Below, one piece after another: positions 46,156 to 57,091 of a stretch of DNA of 64,000 nucleotides (the first letter of the stretch is position 1; every line of letters starts with the position of its first letter). A program made the position numbers and the translations under genes. The stretch comes from Streptomyces diastatochromogenes (lineage in GTDB: Bacteria; Actinomycetota; Actinomycetes; Streptomycetales; Streptomycetaceae): positions 1,550,001 to 1,614,000 of the forward strand of contig JAPTYK010000001.1 in assembly GCA_026913215.1 (NCBI GenBank). Direction: 5' to 3'. The notes beneath the pieces are model-generated. The model had not been told where the DNA came from, searched no databases, and worked only from the letters and a program-made list of their open reading frames with translations.

Positions 46156-47377
46156 CTACATGCCGACTTCCTTCATCAGCATGCCGACCTCGGTGTTGGT
46201 CAGACGGCGCAGCCAGCCCGACTTCTGGTCGCCCAGGGCGATCGGGCCGAAGGCGGTGCGGACCAGCTCTCGACCGGGAAGCCCGCCTCGGCGAGCATCC
46301 GGCGCACGATGTGCTTGCGGCCCTCGTGCAGGGTCACCTCGACCAGGTAGTTCTTGCCGGTCTGCTCGACGACGCGGAAGTGGTCGGCGCGCGCGTAGCC
46401 GTCCTCCAGCTGGATGCCGTCCTTGAGGCGCCGGCCGACCTCGCGGGGCAGCGGGCCGGTGATGGCGGCCAGGTAGGTCTTCTTGACGCCGTACTTCGGG
46501 TGCGTGAGGCGGTGGGCCAGCTCGCCGTGGTTGGTGAGCAGGATGATGCCCTCGGTCTCCGTGTCGAGGCGGCCGACGTGGAACAGCCGGGTCTCGCGGT
46601 TGGTGACGTAGTCGCCGAGGCACTGGCGGCCGTCCGGGTCCTCCATGGTGGAGACGACGCCGGAGGGCTTGTTCAGCGCGAAGAAGAGGTACGACTGGGT
46701 GGCGACGGTCAGGCCGTCCACCTTGATCTCGTCCTTCTCCGGGTCGACGCGCATGCCCTGTTCGAGGACGATCTCGCCGTTGACCTCGACGCGGGCCTGC
46801 TCGATGAGCTCCTCACAGGCGCGGCGCGAGCCCATGCCGGCGCGGGCGAGGACCTTCTGCAGCCGCTCGCCCTCCTGCTCGGCCCCGGGGAAGGTCTTGG
46901 GAGCTTGATCTCGGGCTTGCCGGCGTACCGCTCCCGGTTGCGCTCCTCCGTACGGGCGTCGTACTCGCGCGAGCGGGCGGGCGCCGTACGGCCGCCGCCG
47001 CGCTGCGGGGACTGCCGGGGCCGCCCTGGCGCCACCGCGCGCGGCGTCGCCGCGCCCGCGCTTCGGGGCCTCCGAGGGGCTGTAGCGCTCGTCGTAGGTG
47101 CGCTCCTCCGGACGCGCCTTGCGCGGGCTGGAGCCGGTCGGCCGACCGCCGCCCTGGCCCGGACGCCCGCCGCCCTGCGCGGGACGGCCGCCGCCCTGGC
47201 CCGGACGGCCGCCGCCCTGGCGGTCGTCGCGGCCGTTGCCGGCGCCGCGGTAGTTCCCGCGCCCGCCGCCGGAGCCGCTGCCACCGCGGCCGCCGCCGCT
47301 GCTGCCGCGCCGCCGCTGTTGCCACCACGGCTCCCGCCGTTGTTTCCGCTGCTGTTCCTGCCGCTGCTGCTTCGCAT
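46156..47377 (-). CDS. rluB: 23S rRNA pseudouridine synthase RluB with long disordered N-terminus (frameshifted)
   Basis: This is a pseudouridine synthase acting on 23S rRNA, about 407 residues. The S4 RNA-binding domain ('RLQKVLARAGMGSRRACEEL') leads to the catalytic domain with Asp in 'VGRLDTETEGIILLTNH', plus 'YLFFALNKPSGVVSTM' and 'TLHEGRKHIVRRML'. The N-terminal ~140 residues are low-complexity (Ser/Asn/Gly, then repeats of 'GGGRPGQ'), as usual in Streptomyces. ATG 47377 overlaps the scpB stop (TGATG). Breaks near 47310, 47025, 46905 and 46270 are single-base. Confidence 0.9.
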
Positions 47378-47977
47378 CAAACTTCCGTCTTGTCGTCGTC
47401 CTCACGATCCGGCACATCCGGATCGAACGACGGGACCCTTCCAGTGAGTCCGGCTCGACCGCCTCGGCCTCGGGGAGGAAGGGCGCGAGCTCGGGAGTTC
47501 GTCCAGGCCCCGCAGGCCCATCCGCTCCAGGAAGTAGTTCGTCGTCCTGTACAGGATCGCACCTGTTTCGGGTTCCGCGCCCGCCTCCTCCACCAGACCC
47601 CGCTGGAGGAGGGTCCTCATCACGCCGTCGCAGTTGACCCCGCGCACCGCCGAGACCCGGGAACGGCTGACCGGCTGGCGGTACGCGACGACCGCGAGGG
47701 TCTCCAGGGCCGCCCGGGTGAGCCGCGCCTGCTGCCCCTCCAGGACGAAGGCCTCGACGGCCGGGGCGAAGGCGGCGCGGGTGTAGTAGCGCCAGCCGCC
47801 GGCCACCCGGCGCAGCTCGAAGCCGCGGCCCTGGGAGGTGTACTCCTCGGCCAGCTCGTGCAGGGCGTCGGCCACCTCGCCGGGGGTGCGCTCCAGGACC
47901 CTGGCGAGGTGGGCCTCGGTGGCGGGCTCGTCGACGACCATGAGGACGGCTTCGAGGGCGGGCTTGAGGTCGCTCAT
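47377..47977 (-). CDS. scpB: Chromosome segregation/condensation protein ScpB (frameshifted)
   Basis: This is a subunit of the SMC-ScpAB condensin complex, about 200 residues, made of two winged-helix domains. Recognisable parts are 'LKPALEAVLMVVDEPATEAHLA', 'LRRVAGGWRYYTRA' and 'RLTRAALETLAVVAYRQPVSRSRVSAVRGVN' (key 'VAYRQPVSRSRVSAVRG'). ATG 47977 overlaps the scpA stop by four bases. Breaks near 47490 and 47440 are single-base and restore the acidic tail 'VPSFDPDVPDREDDDKTEV'. Confidence 0.92.
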
Positions 47978-48879
47978 GCGGTGGCCTCCTGGCCTCCTGG
48001 TCGAATTCGTCGGTCACGGCCCCGAGGGTCCGTCTCGCCGCCGGTCCAGGAGACCGTGAGGTCCGCGAGGGCGGTCTCCTGGTCGAGGGCGACGGCCTTC
48101 TCCCGGTAGAGCTCCAGGAGGGCGAGGAAGCGGGCGACGACGGTGAGGGTGTCGCCGGCGTCCTCGATCAGCTCCCGGAAGACGGCCGTCCCGCGCTCGC
48201 GGAGCAGCGCGACGACCACGGCGGCCTGGTCCCGGACGCTGACGAGCGGGGCGTGGATGTGGTCGACGTACACCTGGGGCTCGTCCCTGGGTCGCATGGC
48301 CTTGGCGGCGAGCTTCGCGAGGCCCTCGGCGCCGATGGAGATGACGACCTCGGGGAGCAGTTCGGCGTGGTGCGGTTCGAGTCCGACGGTACGGGGTGGC
48401 GGTGGCCCTCGGCCTCCCAGCGCTCCTCGAAGATCTCCGCGATCCGTTTGTACGCGCGGTACTGGAGGAGCCGGGCGAAGAGCAGGTCGCGGGCCTCCAG
48501 GAGGGCGAGGTCGGCCTCGTCCTCCACCTCGGCGACGGGGAGCAGCCGGGCGGTCTTGAGGTCGAGCAGGGTGGCGGCGACGACGAGGAACTCGGTGGTC
48601 TGGTCGAGGTCGCCGTCGGGTCCGAGGGCCCGCAGGTGGGCCATGAACTCGTCGGTGACCCGGGAGAGGGCGACCTCGGTGACGTCCAGCTTGTGCTTGG
48701 CGATCAGCTGGAGGAGGAGGTCGAAGGGCCCCTCGAAGTTGGACAGCCGCACGGTGAACCGTCCGTCGCCGCCGGGAGCGGGCGGCTGCTCCGGGGCATC
48801 GGCTCCGCCGTCTCGCCCGGGCCGCGGCCCAGGGGCGGCGGCCCGGCGGGCGGGACGTTTCGTCAGGAGCGTGGTGCAT
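47974..48879 (-). CDS. scpA: Segregation/condensation protein ScpA (frameshifted)
   Basis: This is the kleisin subunit of SMC-ScpAB, about 302 residues, bridging SMC heads. The N-terminal domain has 'VRLSNFEGPFDLLLQLIAKHKLDVTEVALS' (key 'FEGPFDLLLQLI'). The middle has 'FARLLQYRAYKRIAEIFEER'. The C-terminal winged helix ends 'ALDQETALADLTVSWTG'. ATG 48879 gives a Pro-rich extension. Breaks near 48820 and 48400 are single-base. It overlaps scpB and follows the hypothetical/parA pair, forming a chromosome-organisation cluster. Confidence 0.92.
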   Translation of the reverse strand: MHHAPDETSRPPGRRPWAAARARRRSRCPGAAARSRRRRTVHRAAVQLRGALRPPPPADRQAQAGRHRGRPLPGHRRVHGPPAGPRTRRRPRPDHRVPRRRRHPARPQDRPAAPRRRGGGRGRPRPPGGPRPALRPAPPVPRVQTDRGDLRGALGGRGPPPPRTVGLEPHHAELLPEVVISIGAEGLAKLAAKAMRPRDEPQVYVDHIHAPLVSVRDQAAVVVALLRERGTAVFRELIEDAGDTLTVVARFLALLELYREKAVALDQETALADLTVSWTGGETDPRGRDRRIRPGGQEATA

Positions 48880-48922
48880 GGGGGTCCAGGGGAACGAGGG
48901 GACGGCAGCCCGCAGGCTACCG

Positions 48923-49410
48923 TCAGCGGCCGCGCAGGCGGCGGACGAGGATGCTCGCGTCGCCGCGGGACTCCAGGTCCGCCAGGACGACCGCGACGGC
49001 CTCCCGGACGATCCGGCCCCGGTCGACGGCGAGACCGTGCTCGCCCCGGAGCACGAGCCGGGCGTGCTCCAGGTCCATCAGCTCCTCGGCGGAGACGTAG
49101 ACCGTGATCTTCTCGTCGTGGCGCTCGCGGCCGCTGGGCCGCCGGTTCGGGGTGCGGCCGCCGCGCCGCCGGGCCGCCGCGGGGCGGGCACCGGGGCGGT
49201 GGGAGCGGCCTTGGCGGCCTGTCCCTCGGGCTCGGCCGTCCGGGCGCGCGGTTCCGCGGCCTCGGAGTCCGCGGGCGCGTGCTCCGCGGAGCCCTCGGCC
49301 GCGGCCGAGTCGCTCTCGGCCGCCGGTGCCGGGACGGCGCGGCGGGTGCGGACGCCTGGAGCGCCGTCCCCGGTCGTACGGAAGAGTTCGTCGGCTCCGG
49401 GCAGACTCAC
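48923..49410 (-). CDS. Conserved hypothetical between ParA and ScpA, possible ribbon-helix-helix protein (one frameshift)
   Basis: This is a protein of about 162 residues. The first two thirds are an Ala/Pro/Glu-rich disordered region. The C-terminal ~60 residues are folded: 'KITVYVSAEELMDLEHARLVLRGEHGL' then 'DRGRIVREAVAVVLADLESRG', which resembles a ribbon-helix-helix DNA-binding arrangement (short beta strand, two helices). GTG 49410 overlaps the parA stop by four bases; GTG 49422 is possible. One break near 49140. It may be the DNA-binding partner of the ParA protein, replacing ParB; this is inference. Confidence 0.62.
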
Positions 49411-50540
49411 TCGGCGTGACACCGGGCGAGCACCTCCCTGGCGAGCTGGCGGTAGGCGGCGGCGCCCACGGAGTTGGAGGCGTACGTGGTGATGGGCTCG
49501 CCGGCGACCGTGGTCTCCGGGAAGCGCACCGTCCGCCCGATGACCGTGTGGTAGACGTGCTCGTCGAAGGCCTCGACGACGCGCGCGAGGACCTCACGGC
49601 TGTGCACGGTCCGGGAGTCGTACATCGTGGCGAGGATGCCGTCGAGTTCGAGCTCGGGGTTGAGCCGCTCCTGGACCTTCTCGATGGTCTCGGTGAGCAG
49701 CGCGACGCCGCGCAGCGCGAAGAACTCGCACTCCAGGGGCACGATGACCTTGTGAGCCGCCGTCAGGGCGTTCACGGTCAGCAGGCCGAGGGAGGGCTGA
49801 CAGTCGATCACGATGTAGTCGTAGTCGTTCATCAGCGGCTTCAGGGCGCGCTGGAGCGTGGACTCGCGCGCGACCTCGCTGACCAGCTGGACTTCGGCGG
49901 CCGAGAGGTCGATGTTGCTCGGCAGCAGGTCCATGTTGGGCACGGCCGTCTTCAGGAGGACCTCGTCGGCCGACATGCCCCGCTCCATGAGCAGGTTGTA
50001 GACGGTGAGGTCGAGCTCCATCGGGTTCACGCCGAGGCCGACCGACAGGGCTCCCTGCGGGTCGAAGTCGACGAGCAGCACCCGTCGTCCGTACTCGGCG
50101 AGCGCGGCGCCCAGGTTGATGGTCGACGTGGTCTTGCCGACGCCGCCCTTCTGGTTGCACATCGCGATGATCTTCGCGGGTCCGTGGTCGGTCAGGGGAC
50201 CCGGGATCGGGAAGTACGGCAGCGGCCGTCCGGTGGGGCCGATCCGCTCGCGGCGCTGGCGGGCAGCGTCGGGTGCGAGGGTGGCCGCGTACTCCGGATC
50301 GGGCTCGTACTCGGCGTCGGGGTCGTAGAAGTGCCCCTCGGGCACCTCGTCGTAGGCGGCGAAGTGGGTGGACTCTCGGCCCATCTCGTTGCCGGCCGTG
50401 GCGTTCACGTGTAGGCCGTCCATCGTCTTCATCGTGTGGGCACTCGTCATGGGCTGGTGCGTCGCGAAGGTCCGCACCGCGACGGAGCCGATCGGGGCAC
50501 CTGGCGCACCGCTCCCGGGAGTAATTGTCGACTCATTCAC
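49407..50540 (-). CDS. ParA-family ATPase (Soj-like, non-oriC copy)
   Basis: This is an intact 377-residue ParA/MinD-family ATPase. The deviant Walker A is 'NQKGGVGKTTS' with the signature Lys. 'LLVDFDPQGALSVGLG' and 'DYIVIDCQPSLGLLTV' are the other nucleotide motifs. A poorly conserved N-terminal extension of about 110 residues precedes it. GTG 50540 with GGAGGT upstream is chosen over the first in-frame start near 50576. No parB follows; instead a small possible DNA-binding protein and scpAB do. It may position a cargo or help SMC loading rather than act at oriC. Confidence 0.85.
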   Translation of the reverse strand: MNESTITPGSGAPGAPIGSVAVRTFATHQPMTSAHTMKTMDGLHVNATAGNEMGRESTHFAAYDEVPEGHFYDPDAEYEPDPEYAATLAPDAARQRRERIGPTGRPLPYFPIPGPLTDHGPAKIIAMCNQKGGVGKTTSTINLGAALAEYGRRVLLVDFDPQGALSVGLGVNPMELDLTVYNLLMERGMSADEVLLKTAVPNMDLLPSNIDLSAAEVQLVSEVARESTLQRALKPLMNDYDYIVIDCQPSLGLLTVNALTAAHKVIVPLECEFFALRGVALLTETIEKVQERLNPELELDGILATMYDSRTVHSREVLARVVEAFDEHVYHTVIGRTVRFPETTVAGEPITTYASNSVGAAAYRQLAREVLARCHAE

Positions 50541-50892
50541 AAGTCGTCTTACCTCCTTGGATGTCACCAGGAACATTTATCGATAGGTCAGCGTGGCACC
50601 ATGCCGACGGTTGGCGACTCTATGGCGTGTCACCGCTCCGCAGCAACACAATCCGCCGGACCCGGCCCGATGTGTCGGCAACCGAACACGTCTCTGTCAA
50701 GGGTGCGCAGGCATGCATCCACACGTTTCAGGGGTGTGCGAAACGGTTAAAGGGTTACGTTCGAGGCGAGTTGCCCGAACGTTTCGGCGGGCCGGAGACA
50801 CGACCGGCCGGACCTTGTCGAACAAGGTCCGGCCGGGTGCGTGACATTGACGGCACGCGTTGACGGGGCCTCCCTCAAGGAGCCCGTGGGGG
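50541..50892. other. Intergenic region between parA and ald
   Basis: This 352-base gap holds the parA promoter on the minus strand and the ald terminator (50804-50836). Short ORFs here have no protein-like pattern. No canonical Streptomyces parS (GTTTCACGTGAAAC) is present. Confidence 0.5.
50804..50836 (-). terminator. Hairpin terminator after ald
   Basis: A perfect 15-bp stem (CCGGCCGGACCTTGT / ACAAGGTCCGGCCGG) with a 3-base loop lies 57 bases downstream of the ald stop on the minus strand. Confidence 0.85.
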
Positions 50893-52007
50893 TCAGGCCA
50901 GGAGGCTGGCCAGCTCGACGTGCTCGAGGCCGTGCGCCTCGGCGACCTCCTTGTAAACCACCTTGCCGTCATGGGTGTTGAGGCCCAGGGCGAGGGCGGA
51001 GTCGCGGCGCAGCGCCTCGACCCAGCCGTTGTTCGCCAGCGACACGATGTAGGGCAGCGTGGCGTTGGTGAGGGCGTAGGTGGAGGTGTTCGGGACGGCG
51101 CCCGGCATGTTCGCCACGCAGTAGAAGATCGAGTTGTGGACCTGGAAGGTCGGCTCGGCGTGGGTGGTCGGGTGCGAGTCCTCGAAGCAGCCGCCCTGGT
51201 CGATCGCGATGTCGACAAGGACACTTCCGGGCTTCATCTTGGCGACGAGCTCGTTGGTGACCAGCTTCGGGGCCTTGGCGCCCGGGATGAGGACGGCGCC
51301 GATGACGAGGTCGGCCTCGACGACGGCCTTCTCCAGCTCGTAGGCGTTGGAGACGATCGTCTTGACCTTCGTGCCGAAGATCTTGTCGGCCTCGCGGAGC
51401 TTGTTGATGTCGCGGTCGAGCAGGGTCACGTGGAAGCCCATGCCGACGGCGATCTGCACGGCGTTCCAGCCGGAGACGCCGCCGCCGATGACGACGGCCT
51501 CGCCGGCGTGGGTGCCGGGACGCCGCCGGGGAGGACACCGCGGCCGCCGACGGAGCGCATCAGGTGGTAGGCGCCGACCTGCGGGGCCAGGCGGCCCGCG
51601 ACCTCGGACATCGGGGCGAGCAGCGGGAGCGCGCGGTTCGCGGTCTCGACCGTCTCGTAGGCGATGGCGGTGGTGCCGGACTCCAGGAGGGCGTCCGTGC
51701 ACTCGCGGGAGGCGGCGAGGTGCAGGTAGGTGAAGAGCGTCTGGTCCTTGCGGAGGCGGTGGTACTCCTCGGCGATGGGCTCCTTGACCTTGAGCAGCAG
51801 GTCGGCGGTGGCCCAGACCTCGTCGGCGGTGGCGAGGATCTCGGCGCCGGCGGCGACGTACTCCTCATCCGTGATCGAGGAGCCGACACCGGCGTTCTGC
51901 TCGACGAAGACCTGGTGGCCGTTGCGGACGAGCTCGTGGACACCGGCGGGGGTGATGGCCACGCGGAACTCGTTGTTCTTGACCTCGCGGGGGATGCCGA
52001 CCTTCAT
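50893..52007 (-). CDS. ald: Alanine dehydrogenase (one frameshift)
   Basis: This is an NAD-dependent L-alanine dehydrogenase of 371 residues after repair, the usual length. Motifs: '[17 protein letters not shown]' at the N-terminus, the pyruvate-binding Lys in '[12 protein letters not shown]', the catalytic His in '[10 protein letters not shown]', and the NAD-binding '[15 protein letters not shown]'. The C-terminal '[21 protein letters not shown]' region is also typical. One added base near 51515 joins the halves. A palindrome at 52048-52075 upstream is a probable regulator site, since Lrp/AsnC-family proteins commonly control ald. Confidence 0.95.
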
Positions 52008-52047
52008 CGTCGATCACGGTCCTTGAATCGGGGGGATAACTAGGGCA

Positions 52048-52075
52048 CTGCAATACATACCCGGATGCATTGCAG
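52048..52075. promoter_or_regulatory. Palindromic operator candidate upstream of ald
   Basis: CTGCAAT-ACAT-ACCCGG-ATGC-ATTGCAG is an inverted repeat with perfect 7-bp outer arms and partly matching inner arms, located 41-68 bases before the ald start. Size and symmetry suit an Lrp/AsnC-type regulator responding to alanine. Confidence 0.5.
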
Positions 52076-52153
52076 CGCACCGGGGCAGACCACGTTCGAA
52101 CGCGGCTCACCCAGTCTAATGAAGGAGTTCCCGGTGTCTAGCCTTTCAAAGTA

Positions 52154-54126
52154 CTAATCTTCGGCGGAGCCACTGCGGATTTCGTAGGCCGATGGTTCCG
52201 TTTGCAGGAGTCTCTCGGCCGCGGACCGGTGCAGCCCGGCCGCCGCCGGATCCCCGAGCCGGTCGAGGGTGTCGGCCAGCCGGAGCTGCAGCGCGGCCTG
52301 GAGCCGGGTGTCCCGGGCCCGGCGGGCCCACTCCACCGCTTCCTCGCAGGTCCGCAGGGACTCCTCGGGCCGTCCGGCGTACTCCTGGACCCGGGCCGCC
52401 TCGCTCAACGCCCGTGCGTGGCCCGGGAGATCGGAGAGCCTGCGGTAGCCGGCGCGGCGGCGCGCCAGCTCCGCAGCGCCTCCCCGTACCGCCCCGCGTA
52501 GGTCTGCACGGCGCCGAGGCGGGCGTACAGCCGGGCCTGGTCGGCGCGCTCGTCCCGGGCGAGGCGCTGCGCGAGCGCCCTCCCGTACCAGTCGCCGGCC
52601 CGCTGCCAGTCTCCGAGCTCCTGATAGGACCCACCTACGGATTCCATTGCGCGACCGGTCGCGTACGGGTCATTTGCTGCGCGTCCGGCCTCCAAAGCCA
52701 ACCGATATCGCAGCAGAGCGTCCTTCGTCCTGCCGGTCCTGGCATCCAGGTCGGCCAGGTTCAGCAGGGCCGCGGCCCGCTCCCGGTGCAGCCCGTGCCG
52801 CTCGGCCACGTCCAGGACCAGCCGGTGCAGGCCGTACAGCTCGGGGCGGCGGCCTCCGCGCCCCGGTGCGCGGCGAGCGCCCGGACGAGGGAGGCGACGA
52901 GCCGGCGCGCGAGGGTGTCGAGGTCCCCGTCGGCGACGGCGAGCCGGGCGGAGGCGAGGAGGAAGGGCTGCCGGAGTCCAGCCAGGCGGCGGCCGCGGCC
53001 GTGCTCGGGAAGCGCAGGGCGCGCGGCAGCCCGGCCAGCTTGCGGCGGGCGGGCGAGCCCTCGGGTTCGGTGACCGCACGGCAGGACTGGAGGAGCCGTA
53101 CGGTCCGCTCCAGCATCCGGGCCCGCGCGAGCTGCACCTCGGCGGGCCGGTCGTGCTCCTCCAGCTGAGCACGGAGCAGGGGCACGAGATGGGCGCGCAC
53201 CTCGTACTGTCCGTCCTCGCCGCCCGAGACGAGCCCCAGGGCGGCGAAGTCGGCGAGGGTGGTCGCGGCCGCCGAGACCGAGCAGCCGGCCAGGGCGGAG
53301 GCGGTGTGGGCGTCGGCCCGGCCCAGCGGGGCCAGGGCGAGGAATCGCAGTATCCGGGCGGCGGTGGCGGGCAGCGCCTCGTGGGCGAGCAGGAAGGCCC
53401 GGGTGAGGGATCGCCGCTGAGCCCGCGCAGCCGCTTGGCGAGGTCGGCGACGGAGGCCTTCGGCTGTGCGGAGAGCCAGCCCCGGCGAGGACGACCGCCG
53501 CGGGCAGTCCCCGCACTCCTCGACGAGGGTCTCGGCGGCCTGCGGGTCGACGGTGACGCGGACGGAGCCGGTGAAGGAGGTGAGCAGTTCGATGGCCGAC
53601 TTGGGGTCGAGTCCGCCGAGGGTGCAGGGCCGCACGTCGGGGATTCCGGTGAGCGGCCGCGGGCGACCCCACCACGAGGGCGTCGGGGTTGTCGGGGATC
53701 AGCGGGTCGGCCTGCTCGGCGTCGACGGCGTCGTCGAGAGCAGCACGGCCCGGCGGTCCGCGAGGGCGCCCCGGACGAGCTCGGTCAGCTCGTCCTCGCC
53801 GGCCCCGGGGCTCGGCGACCCGAGCGCGGCGAGGAGTTCCTGGGCGACGCGGGCGGTGGGGACGGGCTCGCCGCCCGGCTCGGTGAGCCGGGCGCGGAAG
53901 ACCCGTCGGGATAGCGGTCGGCGAGCCCGGCGGCGAGTTCCTCGGCGAGGGCCGTCCGTCCGGAGCCCGGCTTGCCGGCGATGAGCAGGACCCGGGCCCG
54001 GGGCGCCTTGCGGCCGGTGAGCGTGTCGAGGCCGGTCCGCTCGATGTCGGCGCGCAGTGCCTTCAACTCCCGCTGCCGGCCGAAGAACTGACGGCTGCCG
54101 ACCGCCGCCACCGCCTGATCCGTCAC
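52154..54126 (-). CDS. NB-ARC/TPR regulatory ATPase (AfsR-like without SARP domain; heavily frameshifted)
   Basis: This is a large STAND-type regulator of about 658 residues. The GTG at 54126 starts 'QAVAAVGSRQFFGRQRELKALRADI', then a P-loop 'IAGKPGSGRTALAEELA' (Arg replaces the usual Lys) and an NB-ARC core. A winged-helix region follows ('ILRFLALAPLGRADAHTASALAGCS'), then TPR repeats ('RAAALLNLADLDARTGRTKDALLRYRLALEAG', 'GGSYQELGDWQRAGDWYGRALAQ', 'RVQEYAGRPEESLRTCEEAVEWAR'; each partly quoted). It lacks the N-terminal OmpR-like DNA-binding domain of AfsR. At least five single-base breaks occur (about 53905, 53735, 53660, 53480, 52975, 52845, 52455). The partner is unknown. Confidence 0.72.
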
Positions 54127-54286
54127 TGGCCACGCTCCCGTCCACCTGCGCACGAGCCGATCCGCGGGGGCTCCGCACGGGCGATTCCGAGCGTAGTTCA
54201 GGGCAGGAGGCGGACCCGCGGAGCGCGGCGGGCGGATCCCCGATCGGATCAGCAGATCGTCACACCACCCGCCCGTGGGGCCGGGA

Positions 54287-54912
54287 CTACGCCTCGAACG
54301 GGCGGGCCGGCCAGGGCGCGTCCGCCGGGCGCAGCGCGTCGAGGCCGTCGCCCGCCCGCGCCGCCACCAGCGAAGGACGCCCACCACGAGGCAGCTGTTG
54401 TGGAGCTCGCCCGCGAGGACCCCCCGGACCAGCTCGGGAAGCGGCACCCGCGTGAGCTCCATGTCGGCCTCCTCCTCGGAGACCGCGAAGCGCTCGCCCT
54501 CGGCCTCGGCGAGGTCCCGGGCAAGGAAGATCCGTACGGCCTCGTCGCAGCCGCCGGGCGTCGTGTAGACGTCGGCCAGGACCCGCCAGTCCCCCGCCTT
54601 GACGTGCGCCTCCTCGTACAGCTCGCGCTGGGCGGCGTGCAGCGGGTTCTCGCCGGGTACGTCGAGGAGCCCGGCCGGGATCTCCCAGAGCTTCTGCCGC
54701 ACGGGGTGCCGGTACTGCCGGAGGAGGACCACGTGGTCCTCCCCGTCCAGGGCGAGGACGGCCACGGAGCCGGGGTGGACCTGGTAGTCGCGGCGGGCGA
54801 CCGAGCCGTCCGGCATGACCACGTCGTCCGTGCGGACACTCGTCTTCTTGCCCGTGAAGGGGGTGGCGGTGGCCGCGACCGGCCACTCCTCCGGGGTGTC
54901 CTGCACCTTCAT
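54287..54912 (-). CDS. ADP-ribose pyrophosphatase-type Nudix hydrolase (one frameshift)
   Basis: This is a Nudix hydrolase of about 208 residues of the ADP-sugar diphosphatase group. The Nudix box is 'GLLDVPGENPLHAAQRELYEE'. The following 'AHVKAGDWRVLADVYTTPGG' has the family-typical 'PGGCDE' that helps bind the terminal ribose. ATG 54912 follows GAGAGG. One break near 54370 is repaired to give the end 'LRPADAPWPARPFEA'. It lies 79 bases downstream of pyrG. Confidence 0.88.
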
Positions 54913-54991
54913 CAGAAGTCCTCTCACGTACGAAAGCCGGGGTACGGCCCCCGGAAAGGGACCCGTACCCCGGCAACGTTAACCCCAGCGG

Positions 54992-56639
<1,648 letters not shown>

Positions 56640-57091
56640 CGCCAAGAGGGGGCTCCCGTGGTCGCGTTCTGGAGGTGCGTACCGGCGTCCCCTCCGGAAG
56701 AATCGGGGGGTGCCGTCGCTGCGGTTGTGGGGTCCTCGGCTGTCGCCGTTTCCCACCGGTCCACGGGGTACCAGGGTATCAGCGACATCGGGAGACCGCT
56801 TCCGGCCACACGCGGCAGTCGGGTGTTCACGCACGGCGACGGGGCCGTGCGGCCGAGGGGGAAGGCGCAGCTCACCCGTGTGGAGCAGCGCGTCGCCCGT
56901 GTGATCACCGAGGTCGCCGGGGTGGCACGTATTCTGCTCGGGCGTCGCCCGCCCAGAAGGCCGGCACCGCCCGTCGAGCAGGCCGGCCCGTCCCGCACAC
57001 TGGCAGGGCCGAGACCGTACAGACACATCACGCACATCAGTAGCAAGCGCCCCTCAGGGGCGGACGTGGCCGTTCGACTGGAGTGAAGCAC
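56640..57091. other. Intergenic region between pyrG and the GH15 gene
   Basis: This 452-base divergent region has ORFs in several frames, none with recognisable protein character. A TATTCT box at 56929-56934 could be the -10 of the GH15 promoter. A GATACCCTGG stretch (minus strand, about 56776) could be that of pyrG. No riboswitch was recognised. Confidence 0.45.

Noticed and set aside
47150..47230. Tandem repeats in the rluB 5' region as a separate element
   Set aside because: They encode the usual Gly-Gly-Gly-Arg-Pro-Gly-Gln disordered N-terminus of Streptomyces RluB.
50541..50892. parS-like site near the parA gene
   Set aside because: No match to the Streptomyces parS consensus; the nearby GTTTC-like pieces are not arranged as an inverted repeat of the right form.
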